DNA from: Dyella_B humi
GTDB lineage: Bacteria; Pseudomonadota; Gammaproteobacteria; Xanthomonadales; Rhodanobacteraceae
Reading direction: 5' to 3'
Length of the DNA: 64,000 nucleotides
Assembly: GCF_044904605.1 (NCBI RefSeq)
Contig: NZ_JADIKI010000022.1
Location: 124,001-188,000, forward strand
In this document: one piece after another, positions 8,420-16,265 of the stretch
Position numbering within the stretch: the stretch's first letter is position 1
How the letters are laid out: the number at the start of each line of letters is the position of its first letter
Position numbers and translations under genes: made by a program
Notes under the pieces: model-generated
Seen by the model: only the letters and a program-made list of their open reading frames with translations
What the model was told of the DNA's origin: nothing
The model's database searches: none

Positions 8420-10720
8420 GTGAAAACCGAGCATGTGATGATCGGCGTATCGATTGCAGCGGCCCTCGCCACGCTGCCTTCGATCGCCCTGGCTTCCGCT
8501 TCAAACGCCGCGCTTGCGGGTATCGACATTACCGAAGCGCCACGGGTAACCCAAACTGTAGACACCAGGGTCGTTTCCACCCTTGGCAATACTCATCTAT
8601 CGCTGCTGGACAACGTTACGTCTATCGGTGCCGTGGCTGATTCCGCACCGATGAACCATATGCAGCTGGTCCTGCAACGCAGTGCAAAGCGCACGGCCGC
8701 ATTGAATCAGCTGATCGCCGCGCAGCACGATTCTTCTTCATCCAAGTTCCATCAATGGCTGACGCCGGCCGAGTTCGGACAGGCTTTCGGTTTAGCCGAT
8801 GCAGATATCAGTGCCGTAACGTCCTGGCTTACTTCGCAGGGCTTCAAGGTCAACGGCGTGCTTCCAAACAAGATGCAGATCGATTTCAGCGGCACCGCCG
8901 GCCAGGTGCGGCAGGCTTTTCACACGCAAGAGAATCATTACACCGTCAATCATGAAAGCCACATTGCCAATGCGGGCGACATCAGCATGCCGACCGCGTT
9001 GCGCGATGTGGTAGTGGGTGTGGCGGGGCTGAACGATTTCCGGCCGAAACCCTTGCACCAGCAGCCGCAGACCGCGCAGTTCGATGGTTCCAGCCAGCGC
9101 TTCAAGATTCAGCAGTCACCCAAAGCCAACGCCAGCATCGCCGGTGGTCCGAAGCCGTTGGTGAATTTCCAGGGTGGCGTACGTGGCTTCGTGCCCTATG
9201 ACATGCAGACGATCTACAACACCTCGCCTCTGTACAACAGCGGCCTGACTGGCAAGGGCATCACCATCGCGCTAGTGGAAGATCAGGACATGGATGTGTC
9301 GGACTGGCCGAACTTCGTCAGCCAGTTTGGCCTGGGCGGCTATGGCGGCACGTTCAACCAATCCCAGCCATTGCTATCGCCTGATACGGGCAATTGCACG
9401 GATCCAGGTGGCAACAACCCTGGCGGTGAGAGCATCGAGGCTGTGCTCGATGCGGAATATTCCACCGCCATCGCGCCGGGTGCAAATATCTGGGTGGCCA
9501 CGTGCAACGACGCCGGCAGCACCAATTTCTTCGGTGGGGTGTTCACTGCGGCAAGCAATCTGATCAACGGCACATCGCGTCCCAACATCATTAGCGCCAG
9601 TTATGGGTATGGCGAAGGCTTTACCGACGCCGCCAGCAAGACAGCCATCGATCTGATGTGGGCACAGGCGGATGCGGAAGGCATCTCGGTCTTCGTATCG
9701 AGCGGCGATTCCGGTTCCAACCCCAGCTTCAACGGCTCGATCATCAATGGCGTGCCGGCTATCGATGCCAATTCCTTTGGTTCTTCGGCCAACAATACCG
9801 CCGTCGGCGGTTCGGATACGGCGGACGTGCTCGATGGCACGAGCAGCAAGTACTTCAACACCGCGTTGAATCCGGTGTATGGATCGGCGAAGTCGTACGT
9901 GCCGGAAATCACCTGGAACCAGTCCTGCGGCAATACTCGTGCCGCCAAGGATCTGGTCAACGTCTCGGCCCTGCAGTTCTGCAAGAACGCGTTGATCTAC
10001 GATCCCAACGGCGATTACGTCACCTCGGAAAGCGGCAGTGGTGGAGCTTCCTCGGTCGTTGCGAAGCCGTCGTGGCAGCGGATCGTACACGGCGCGGCCA
10101 AGGATCAGTCGCGTGACTTGCCGGATGTCTCGCTGTTTGCCGGTTCCTACGGCGGTTATTCCTGGGTGATCCTGTGCACCGGTAACTATCCGTGCACAGC
10201 GAACTTCACCTCGCCGGTGGTGCTGGAAGGCGGCACGTCGCTGTCGTCGCCGATGTTCGCCGGTATCCAGGCATTGATCGACCAGGGTCTGTCCAGTGCA
10301 GGCGGATCGGTGGATCAAGGCAATGCCGCGCCCACGCTGTATGAGCTGGCACGGAATGAGTACGGTGGTCCGACCGGTTCGGTGCCGTCGACGCTTGCCG
10401 CGTGCAACGCCGACAATGGCGCGAAGGGTACCGGTAAGTGCGTGTTCCACAACATCACCGACGGCGGCAACTCCACGCAGTGCATTGAGTTGCTGAGCCA
10501 AAACGAAGTCACCCCCGACTGCTACTTCTACGGCACGATCAATAACTTCGAAGGTTTCTTTGGACCGACCAAAGTCGGCCTGACCTCGTCCAATGCCACG
10601 AAGTACAACAGCACCACGGCGGCCTATGCGGCGCAAGCCGGCTGGAGCGCTGCCAACGGTCTGGGTTCGGTGAACGCCACTAACTTGCTGTCAGCGTGGA
10701 AATCGTTCAACGGTCTTTGA
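8420..10720 (+). CDS. Sedolisin-type S53 serine-carboxyl peptidase (sedolisin 1), secreted
   Basis: A 766-residue pro-kumamolisin-type peptidase. A signal peptide (about residues 1-25, ending near IALASA) is followed by a pro-domain (about 40-210; its FHQWLTPAEFGQAF segment is diagnostic). The catalytic domain contains Glu340 and Asp344 (E-A-V-L-D), oxyanion Asp430 (SSGDSG) and nucleophile Ser607 (GGTS followed by LSSP). All expected catalytic residues are therefore present. Translation starts at GTG 8420 with AGGGAG seven bases upstream. It carries its own leader and terminator and so is probably monocistronic. Such enzymes are acid-active endopeptidases secreted after removal of the pro-domain. 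The flanking genes are paralogous proline-rich membrane proteins. Confidence 0.93.
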   Translation: MKTEHVMIGVSIAAALATLPSIALASASNAALAGIDITEAPRVTQTVDTRVVSTLGNTHLSLLDNVTSIGAVADSAPMNHMQLVLQRSAKRTAALNQLIAAQHDSSSSKFHQWLTPAEFGQAFGLADADISAVTSWLTSQGFKVNGVLPNKMQIDFSGTAGQVRQAFHTQENHYTVNHESHIANAGDISMPTALRDVVVGVAGLNDFRPKPLHQQPQTAQFDGSSQRFKIQQSPKANASIAGGPKPLVNFQGGVRGFVPYDMQTIYNTSPLYNSGLTGKGITIALVEDQDMDVSDWPNFVSQFGLGGYGGTFNQSQPLLSPDTGNCTDPGGNNPGGESIEAVLDAEYSTAIAPGANIWVATCNDAGSTNFFGGVFTAASNLINGTSRPNIISASYGYGEGFTDAASKTAIDLMWAQADAEGISVFVSSGDSGSNPSFNGSIINGVPAIDANSFGSSANNTAVGGSDTADVLDGTSSKYFNTALNPVYGSAKSYVPEITWNQSCGNTRAAKDLVNVSALQFCKNALIYDPNGDYVTSESGSGGASSVVAKPSWQRIVHGAAKDQSRDLPDVSLFAGSYGGYSWVILCTGNYPCTANFTSPVVLEGGTSLSSPMFAGIQALIDQGLSSAGGSVDQGNAAPTLYELARNEYGGPTGSVPSTLAACNADNGAKGTGKCVFHNITDGGNSTQCIELLSQNEVTPDCYFYGTINNFEGFFGPTKVGLTSSNATKYNSTTAAYAAQAGWSAANGLGSVNATNLLSAWKSFNGL

Positions 10721-10749
10721 TCATCCTCATTGAGTACAGAGCGTTCATA

Positions 10750-10783
10750 CCCCTGGCGGCTAGTGCCGCCAGGGGATTTTTTA
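10750..10783 (+). terminator. Rho-independent terminator of sedolisin 1
   Basis: A perfect 11-bp stem (CCCCTGGCGGC at 10750-10760 with GCCGCCAGGGG at 10765-10775) closes a TAGT loop and is followed by ATTTTTTAT. It lies 30 bases after the stop codon. Confidence 0.95.
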
Positions 10784-10858
10784 TAAGAGGCGGGGTCGAG
10801 GTGGCGGGTTCGATAGCGCGAGCTTAAGAAATTCCTCGCGCCTATTACACTGGCGCCC

Positions 10859-12841
10859 ATGTCGTCATTGCCCCCCGATCAACCCGCCCCATCCAAACAG
10901 GTCGTCATGATCAAGTCGCCGCGCGACGCGGCGACGTGGGCGCTTGTTTATCGGCGTCGCAGGCGCGACAGGCCGCGCGATCGTGTGCTGAAGATGCTGG
11001 GCCTCATCGGCAGCCTGCTGGTGCATCTTGTCGTGCTGTTCGGCGCGATTCTCGGCTCGCCGTACGAGCTGCCGCCACCGCCGCCGGAACCCAAGGGCAA
11101 TGCGCTGCTGGTGCGGCTGATCCAGAACAAGCCCCAGCCGCCACCGCCGCCGCCCGTGCGCGGCGTGCCACCCAAGGAACATGGGCCGACGCATCGAGGC
11201 AACACCGCCCAGGTGACGCACGCCACGCATGAAGCCTCGACCGCCGCGCCGGTGGCCGCGGTGACGCAGCCGCCTGCGCCAGCGCCCAAGCAGGAGCCGG
11301 TGGTGGCGCAAACCAAGCCGCCTGCCGCGGAGAAAGCGCAGGCGCCTGCCGCGCCGCTGCCGCCGATCACCTTGCCGAAACCGTCGGCGCCACCGATCGA
11401 GCAACCCACACCCACCGGTTTGCCGCCACCGGCGTTGTCGCTGCAGGCCGTGCAGGCGCCGCAACCCGTGCCGCCTCAGTTCCAGCCCGAACCGGTGCGC
11501 AAAGCGCAGCCCGAAGGCACGCAGCCGATGCCGCCGTTGCCGTCGGTGGCGCTTCCCACCCAGCCCGCGCAATCGGCGCAGACCATCGCGCCGCCGCAGA
11601 TGGCGGTGGAAAAACCATCGCTCACGCCGGTGCCGATGCCTAGCGTTGCGACGGCGCAGCCCAGCCCCACGACGGCGGCGCCGCCGTCGCCATCGTTGCA
11701 GCCGGTGCCGCTGCCGGCGCAGGTGGCGCCTACGGTCAACCTGCAGGCATCTACAACGCCGCTGGTGACGCCGAATGTGCCACGTACCTCGCAGCAGGAG
11801 CTTGGCCCGGTTGTGCGCCCCCAGGAACAGCCGCAACTGGCGCCGGTACCGGTCACGCCGGTCGCCGCACCGACGCCGAACGTTGCGCCGTCCGCACCAG
11901 CGTTGAATATCGAAGCGCCCAAGCTCGCCGTGCCGGAGGTGTCGCTGCGCCCGCAACTGAGTCCAGCGGTTTCGCCCACGCCTACCACGCCGCAGAGCGA
12001 AGCCAAGCCTTCGTCATCGACGAGCAACGAGAAGGAGACGGCGGCGACATCTTCGCCTGCGCCGAGTACGGCACCTTCCAGCGCGCCTGCGAACGAAGGC
12101 AACGCGAGTGCCAGCACTGCGCCCAACGCCACGCCGCAAGGCAGCGAAACCGCCAATCCGGGGCAACCCAATGGCGTCATTCAATCGCCATCGGAAAATG
12201 CCGGCCAAGGCACGCAGCCGGCTCCATCGATCGGCACGGGCAACAACACAGCGGGCGAGCAGGGCGGCGGCACACCGGGTACGCCGAACGGCACCTACAT
12301 CCAGCTCAAGCCACGCGGCGATACGGAAATCATGTCCCACAACACGAATCTGCCGGGGTACAAGCGGACCCGCTTCGACCAGTATTGGACGCCAGAAGGC
12401 GAGAGTTCCGTCGACACTGCCTTGCGTCACGCCGTGGAAAAAACCACGGTGAAGCACACGTTCAATTTGCCGCAAGGCGTGCGTATCGAATGCGCGGTAA
12501 CGCCGCTGCTGCCGTCGGCGTTGTTCGGTTGCCGCAATCCCGATCCGCCCAGGCAGCCGCTCGAGAAAAAGATCTACGATCGATTGAATCTGCCTTCGCA
12601 AAACGCATCGATCCCCAAGACGGAAGCGGCCGCTGCCGCGAGTACGTCAGCACCGGCCGCACCGGTGGTGCTGGACAACAGCGCCGAATGCGCCGCGGCG
12701 CGCGTCAGCGGAGGCCCGATGCCGCCGAATTGTCCGCCTACGGCATCGACGCCAGTGAAGGCTTTGCAGCCAATAAAGCCGGTGGGCGCGCCGACATCAA
12801 CATCGGGTTCATGGGTGCCGGCCAGCGATCAATTCCATTAG
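10859..12841 (+). CDS. Large proline-rich single-pass membrane protein with Cys4 C-terminal domain
   Basis: A protein of 660 residues. A basic cytoplasmic N-terminus (about residues 1-42, including RRRRRDRPRDR) leads into a transmembrane helix (about 45-65) followed by a PPPPPEP stretch, a TonB-like architecture. A very long Pro/Ala/Gln-rich linker (about 70-480) should span the periplasm. The C-terminal domain (about 490-640) is homologous to that of the protein at 7078-7938, with cysteines at 545, 558, 611 and 625; the last two are 14 residues apart in both proteins. The stop is 18 bases before the next gene. No canonical TonB C-terminal domain is visible. It may couple the inner membrane to an outer-membrane or secreted partner, but this is inference. 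Confidence 0.75.
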   Translation: MSSLPPDQPAPSKQVVMIKSPRDAATWALVYRRRRRDRPRDRVLKMLGLIGSLLVHLVVLFGAILGSPYELPPPPPEPKGNALLVRLIQNKPQPPPPPPVRGVPPKEHGPTHRGNTAQVTHATHEASTAAPVAAVTQPPAPAPKQEPVVAQTKPPAAEKAQAPAAPLPPITLPKPSAPPIEQPTPTGLPPPALSLQAVQAPQPVPPQFQPEPVRKAQPEGTQPMPPLPSVALPTQPAQSAQTIAPPQMAVEKPSLTPVPMPSVATAQPSPTTAAPPSPSLQPVPLPAQVAPTVNLQASTTPLVTPNVPRTSQQELGPVVRPQEQPQLAPVPVTPVAAPTPNVAPSAPALNIEAPKLAVPEVSLRPQLSPAVSPTPTTPQSEAKPSSSTSNEKETAATSSPAPSTAPSSAPANEGNASASTAPNATPQGSETANPGQPNGVIQSPSENAGQGTQPAPSIGTGNNTAGEQGGGTPGTPNGTYIQLKPRGDTEIMSHNTNLPGYKRTRFDQYWTPEGESSVDTALRHAVEKTTVKHTFNLPQGVRIECAVTPLLPSALFGCRNPDPPRQPLEKKIYDRLNLPSQNASIPKTEAAAAASTSAPAAPVVLDNSAECAAARVSGGPMPPNCPPTASTPVKALQPIKPVGAPTSTSGSWVPASDQFH

Positions 12842-12859
12842 CGACATGGAGGCGATGCC

Positions 12860-13351
12860 ATGAGCGATGAAATCAAGCACTTCGAAGGCGGGTGTGATTG
12901 CAGACTGGTGCGCTATCGCATGATAGATACGCCACTGTTCGTGCACTGCTGTCATTGCCGCTGGTGCCAGCGCGAAACCGGTAGCGCGTTTGTGCTCAAT
13001 GCGATGATTGAAGCGGAGCATGTGTAGTTGCTGTCCGGCGAAGTAGAAGTGGTGTGCACACCGTCGTGCAGTGGCAAGGGGCAGAACATTTCGCGTTGTC
13101 CCGAATGCCGTATCGCTTTATGGAGTACGTATTCCGGCGCAGGCGAGCTGATCCGCTTTGTGCGTGTCGGTACCCTCGACGATCCGGATCGTTTTCCGCC
13201 GGATATCCATATCTTCACGCAGTCCAAGCAACCGTGGGTGCTGTTGCCGCCGAGCGTGCCGGCGATGCATGCGTATTACGATCGGGAGAAGTATTGGCCG
13301 CAGGCGAGTTTGGAAAGGCGCAGGGCGCTGTTGATACGAGCGGGGCGTTAG
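12860..13351 (+). pseudogene. GFA-family (glutathione-dependent formaldehyde-activating-like) gene interrupted by an amber codon
   Basis: A 164-codon frame from ATG 12860 (GGAGGCG Shine-Dalgarno) encodes a GFA/DUF636 zinc-binding domain: GGCDC near the start, CCHCRWCQRETGSAF, and later SRCPECRIALW, giving the expected metal-binding Cys pairs. A TAG at 13025-13027 interrupts it after EAEHV; the same frame resumes immediately with LLSGEVEVV and continues to 13349-13351 in good family agreement. One base change (for example CAG to TAG) explains this, and no frameshift is needed. The second half starts in mid-domain with a TTG and no Shine-Dalgarno, so it is unlikely to be an independent gene. 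GFA proteins are small carbon-sulfur-lyase-like zinc proteins, often of unknown substrate. Confidence 0.88.
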
Positions 13352-13380
13352 CGATCGGCAAATTCCTCGCTAGACCGGCC

Positions 13381-13416
13381 CCTCACCCCAACCCTCTCCC
13401 CGAAGGGGAGAGGGGG
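13381..13416. repeat. Family 2 palindromic repeat (CCCTCTCCCC hairpin)
   Basis: CCCTCTCCCC and GGGGAGAGGG flank a two-base GAA-type loop, preceded by CCTCACCCCAAC. It lies between the broken GFA gene and the convergent oxidoreductase gene. Related elements occur at 28981, 29389, 29467, 36873, 36943, 54167 and twice inside hrpA. Confidence 0.9.
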
Positions 13417-13427
13417 TAAAGGCAGCA

Positions 13428-15680
13428 TCACAACAACCGCAGTAATTCCTTCATCAACGGCAGCCTGCGCACGCGCACCGCGCTCACGCGGAACACCGCG
13501 TTGGCAAGCGCAGGCGCTGCAGTCGGCATGGCAAGAAAGCTCGCACCGGCTGGATCGCCTTCGCCAGGCACGGTGATCACTTCGACCGTACGCGGTAGCT
13601 GCGCCATGCTGGCGAGCTGATAATCCTTCAAGGTGCTTTGCTGCACTTTGCCGTCCTTCGTGGTGATCGCGAGGTTGAGCGCAGTGGAGAGCGCATCCAG
13701 GGTGGCGCCGGCCACCTGGCCTTCCAGACCCATCGGGTTGATCACGCGGCCCACGTCGACCGCGCACACGACGCGTTCGAGGGTGAGTTTTTCGCCTTGC
13801 ATCGACACTTCGATCGCATGCGCGACGTAAGCGCCATCCATGTACCAACAGGCGATGCCGAAGCCGTTGACCGAGTGCAGCCAATCCTTCCAGCTGATGC
13901 GATCGGCGACGAGCTTGAGCACATTGATCATGCGCGCGGTATCGATCGCGCCACCACCCTGCAGGGGCACCAACCGCGGCTCGCCGAGCAGGCGCAGGTT
14001 GGTCACCAGCGGGTCTTCTTTCAGCGCGTGCGCGATCTCGTCGATGAAGCTGCCGACGGCGAAGGCGTTGGTCACGTCCGGCATGCCGCGATGCGGCCCG
14101 CGTGGCAGCGACGACGCAAGGCCGAACCAGTCGCTGCGGTAATTGGGCACGAAACCGGCTGGCAGTTGGTTTGCGCTTACTTCGGACGTCCATAGGTGAT
14201 CGCTCGGCACGCCGCGGCCGTTAAGCGCTGACGCACTGGCCACGCGCTGGTTCCACGCGATGACGTTGCGCTTGGCGTCGATGATCGCGTTGAACTTATG
14301 CACGCAGCCGGAGCGGTAAAAGTCGTGTGTAAGGTCTTCGTCGCGCGGCCAGAGCAGTTGCAGTGGCTTGTCGACTTCCTTGGCCAGCAGTACCGCTTCG
14401 GCCACGTAGTCATGATCAAGGCGCCGACCGTAGCCGCCGCCGATGCGCGGCACGCGGATGTCGATCTGATCCGGCGCGAGGCCGGTAAGGCGCTGCACCA
14501 CCGTCCATGCCTGCTGCGGCGATTGCGTGGGCACGCAGAGCGTGGCGCTGGTCTTGTCCAGGCGCACCACGCAGTTCATTGGTTCGCTGGTAGCGTGCGC
14601 CAGCCACGGCTGGTAATAGGTGGCTTCGACGCGGCGCGCGGCCTTGCGCTTGGCCTTGTCGACGTCGCCGTCGTCGCGCACGCGCGTGGTGGGCGCGGCA
14701 TCGCTGTCGAGTAGCGCGGCGGCTTGCTGCTCCAGCGCGGCAGTGCTTTCGCTGCCGCTCGCACCGGGTTTCCAGGTGAGCTTCAGTGCGCGCCGTGCCT
14801 GCAACGCAATCCAGGTGTTTTCGGCAATCACCGCGACGGCCGGCGCGATGACTGTTTGCCCCGGCGGCAGTTTCGGATCGGGCTTGAGTTCGATCACCTT
14901 CACCACGCCTTTGATGGCGAGTGCGGCGGTGCTGTCCAGGCCGGTGAGCTGACCGTCGGGCCATGGGCAATGCGCGAGCACGGCGACTAGTGCGTCGCCG
15001 AAACGCTGATCGAGCGCGTAAGGGGTTTGTCCCGTCACGATGGCGCGTGCATCGGCGTCGCCTGCGGGCTTGCCGATGAAGCTGTAGCGATCGGGCATTT
15101 TCAGTGCGATCGGGCCGGGCGGCAGCGCAACTTTCGCTGCTGCGGCGGCGAGCTGGCCATAACCGAGGCGACGGCCGTCGGGCGCGATGACGGCGCCTTG
15201 TTCCGTACGCAATTTCTCGGCCGGTACACCGAGTTGCGGCACGGCTGCCCGGATCAGCAGCCAGCGCACCAGCGCGCCAGCCGAACGCAGATCGCGCCAC
15301 GCGCGTGGCATGGAGTTGCCGGTGCCGCCCACCTGCTGGCCATAGAGCCAGCGCGGCTTGCCATTGTCGTTGGCCACGCCCAGGCCCAGCGGCAGCACGC
15401 GCACGCGCTGCCAGTCGGCATCCATTTCGTCGGCGATGATGCGAGCGAGCGAGGTCGCGACGCCGGTGCCGGTTTCGGGATCGCGTGTGCCGATCAGCAC
15501 CGTGCCGTCGGCGTCCACACGCACATAGAGGCCAAGATCGAACAGCGCGTCGCCCAGCATGTCCGGAGGCACCGGTTCGGTGGCGGCATGGACAGCACGA
15601 ATGCCGACGATCAACGCGCCGGCCGTACCGGCAAGCACCTGCAGGAAGCGGCGGCGGGAAAGCTGTACGCGGCCGCTCAT
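13428..15680 (-). CDS. Molybdopterin-binding subunit, IorB/aldehyde-oxidase-like, Tat-exported, atypical
   Basis: A 750-residue large subunit of the xanthine dehydrogenase/isoquinoline 1-oxidoreductase family. A twin-arginine signal (SRRRFLQVLAG, from residue 8) predicts folded export to the periplasm. Family segments include RIGGGYGRR (about 410-418), LPRGPHRGMPDVTNAF and the closing APALANAVF. In canonical members a catalytic Glu occurs in a GVGEPG motif just before that closing segment; here the equivalent string is GASFLAMP, placing Phe715 where Glu is expected. The start overlaps the stop of the upstream small subunit (15677-15680), so the two are translationally coupled. Substrate unknown; activity uncertain. 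Confidence 0.82.
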   Translation of the reverse strand: MSGRVQLSRRRFLQVLAGTAGALIVGIRAVHAATEPVPPDMLGDALFDLGLYVRVDADGTVLIGTRDPETGTGVATSLARIIADEMDADWQRVRVLPLGLGVANDNGKPRWLYGQQVGGTGNSMPRAWRDLRSAGALVRWLLIRAAVPQLGVPAEKLRTEQGAVIAPDGRRLGYGQLAAAAAKVALPPGPIALKMPDRYSFIGKPAGDADARAIVTGQTPYALDQRFGDALVAVLAHCPWPDGQLTGLDSTAALAIKGVVKVIELKPDPKLPPGQTVIAPAVAVIAENTWIALQARRALKLTWKPGASGSESTAALEQQAAALLDSDAAPTTRVRDDGDVDKAKRKAARRVEATYYQPWLAHATSEPMNCVVRLDKTSATLCVPTQSPQQAWTVVQRLTGLAPDQIDIRVPRIGGGYGRRLDHDYVAEAVLLAKEVDKPLQLLWPRDEDLTHDFYRSGCVHKFNAIIDAKRNVIAWNQRVASASALNGRGVPSDHLWTSEVSANQLPAGFVPNYRSDWFGLASSLPRGPHRGMPDVTNAFAVGSFIDEIAHALKEDPLVTNLRLLGEPRLVPLQGGGAIDTARMINVLKLVADRISWKDWLHSVNGFGIACWYMDGAYVAHAIEVSMQGEKLTLERVVCAVDVGRVINPMGLEGQVAGATLDALSTALNLAITTKDGKVQQSTLKDYQLASMAQLPRTVEVITVPGEGDPAGASFLAMPTAAPALANAVFRVSAVRVRRLPLMKELLRLL

Positions 15681-16213
15681 GCCTTCGCTCCTTGCTTCAT
15701 CGCTGCAGCCGCGCGCTTGACGGCTTTGCGCACACGCGTCTGGCAGCCGCAGCGACAGAGGTTGGGCAGGGTGTCGATATCGTTGTCGGAAGGATCCTTG
15801 ATTCGATTCAACAGATCCATCGAGGCGATCAGCCAGCCCGGCGTGCAGTAGCCGCAGCCGATGGCGTCCTCGTCGATGAAAGCCTGCTGCAGCGGATGCA
15901 GCCCGCCTTTCGCATCGGTCAGGCCTTCCACCGTGGTGACTTGCTTGCCGGTCAGCTTGCGCATCGGCACGCCAATGGCTGATGTGGCCTTGCCGTTCAC
16001 CAGCACCAGATCTGCACCGCCTTCGCCATGCTCGCCGCCGTACTTGGTGCCGTTGAGCCGCAGCACATCACGCAGGTACCACAGCAAGGGCATCTCCGGA
16101 TCGCCGGTGTGGCGGAATTGCTCGCCGTTGATCAGCAGGTCGATGCCGGGGCGGACCGGAGTGGGCGTGATATCCGCAGCTTTACTGGGCAGCGCGGCGT
16201 GGTCTTGCGCCAT
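15677..16213 (-). CDS. (2Fe-2S)-binding small subunit, IorA-like, lacking the plant-type cluster cysteines
   Basis: A 178-residue partner of the downstream molybdopterin subunit. The C-terminal helical domain keeps its cluster ligands (C120-x2-C123 in GCGYC and C153-x-C155 in LCRC). The N-terminal ferredoxin-like domain is recognisable (NGTKYGGEHGEGGADLVLVNG-like order) but the positions that hold Cys in canonical proteins are Gly60, Gly65, Asp68 and Ala79, so the plant-type cluster cannot form in the usual way. The start at 16213 (MAQDH) is supported by AAGGAGA about nine bases upstream. No frameshift is present. The physiological electron acceptor is unknown. Confidence 0.82.
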   Translation of the reverse strand: MAQDHAALPSKAADITPTPVRPGIDLLINGEQFRHTGDPEMPLLWYLRDVLRLNGTKYGGEHGEGGADLVLVNGKATSAIGVPMRKLTGKQVTTVEGLTDAKGGLHPLQQAFIDEDAIGCGYCTPGWLIASMDLLNRIKDPSDNDIDTLPNLCRCGCQTRVRKAVKRAAAAMKQGAKA

Positions 16214-16265
16214 CGGTTGGTGTCTCCTTAAACCTATTCGCGCATTTTGGCATTGACGCAAGAAT

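Noticed and set aside
9374..10636. 420-codon open frame antisense to sedolisin 1
   Set aside because: It mirrors a well-supported peptidase gene and is rich in Arg, Gly and Ile without a domain; treated as a shadow.
13025..13027. TAG as a pyrrolysine or programmed readthrough codon
   Set aside because: No pyrrolysine gene or recoding element was seen and bacteria of this order are not known to use it; a nonsense mutation is simpler.
13028..13351. Second half of the GFA gene as an independent gene starting at TTG
   Set aside because: It begins in the middle of a conserved domain directly after the amber codon and lacks a ribosome-binding site.
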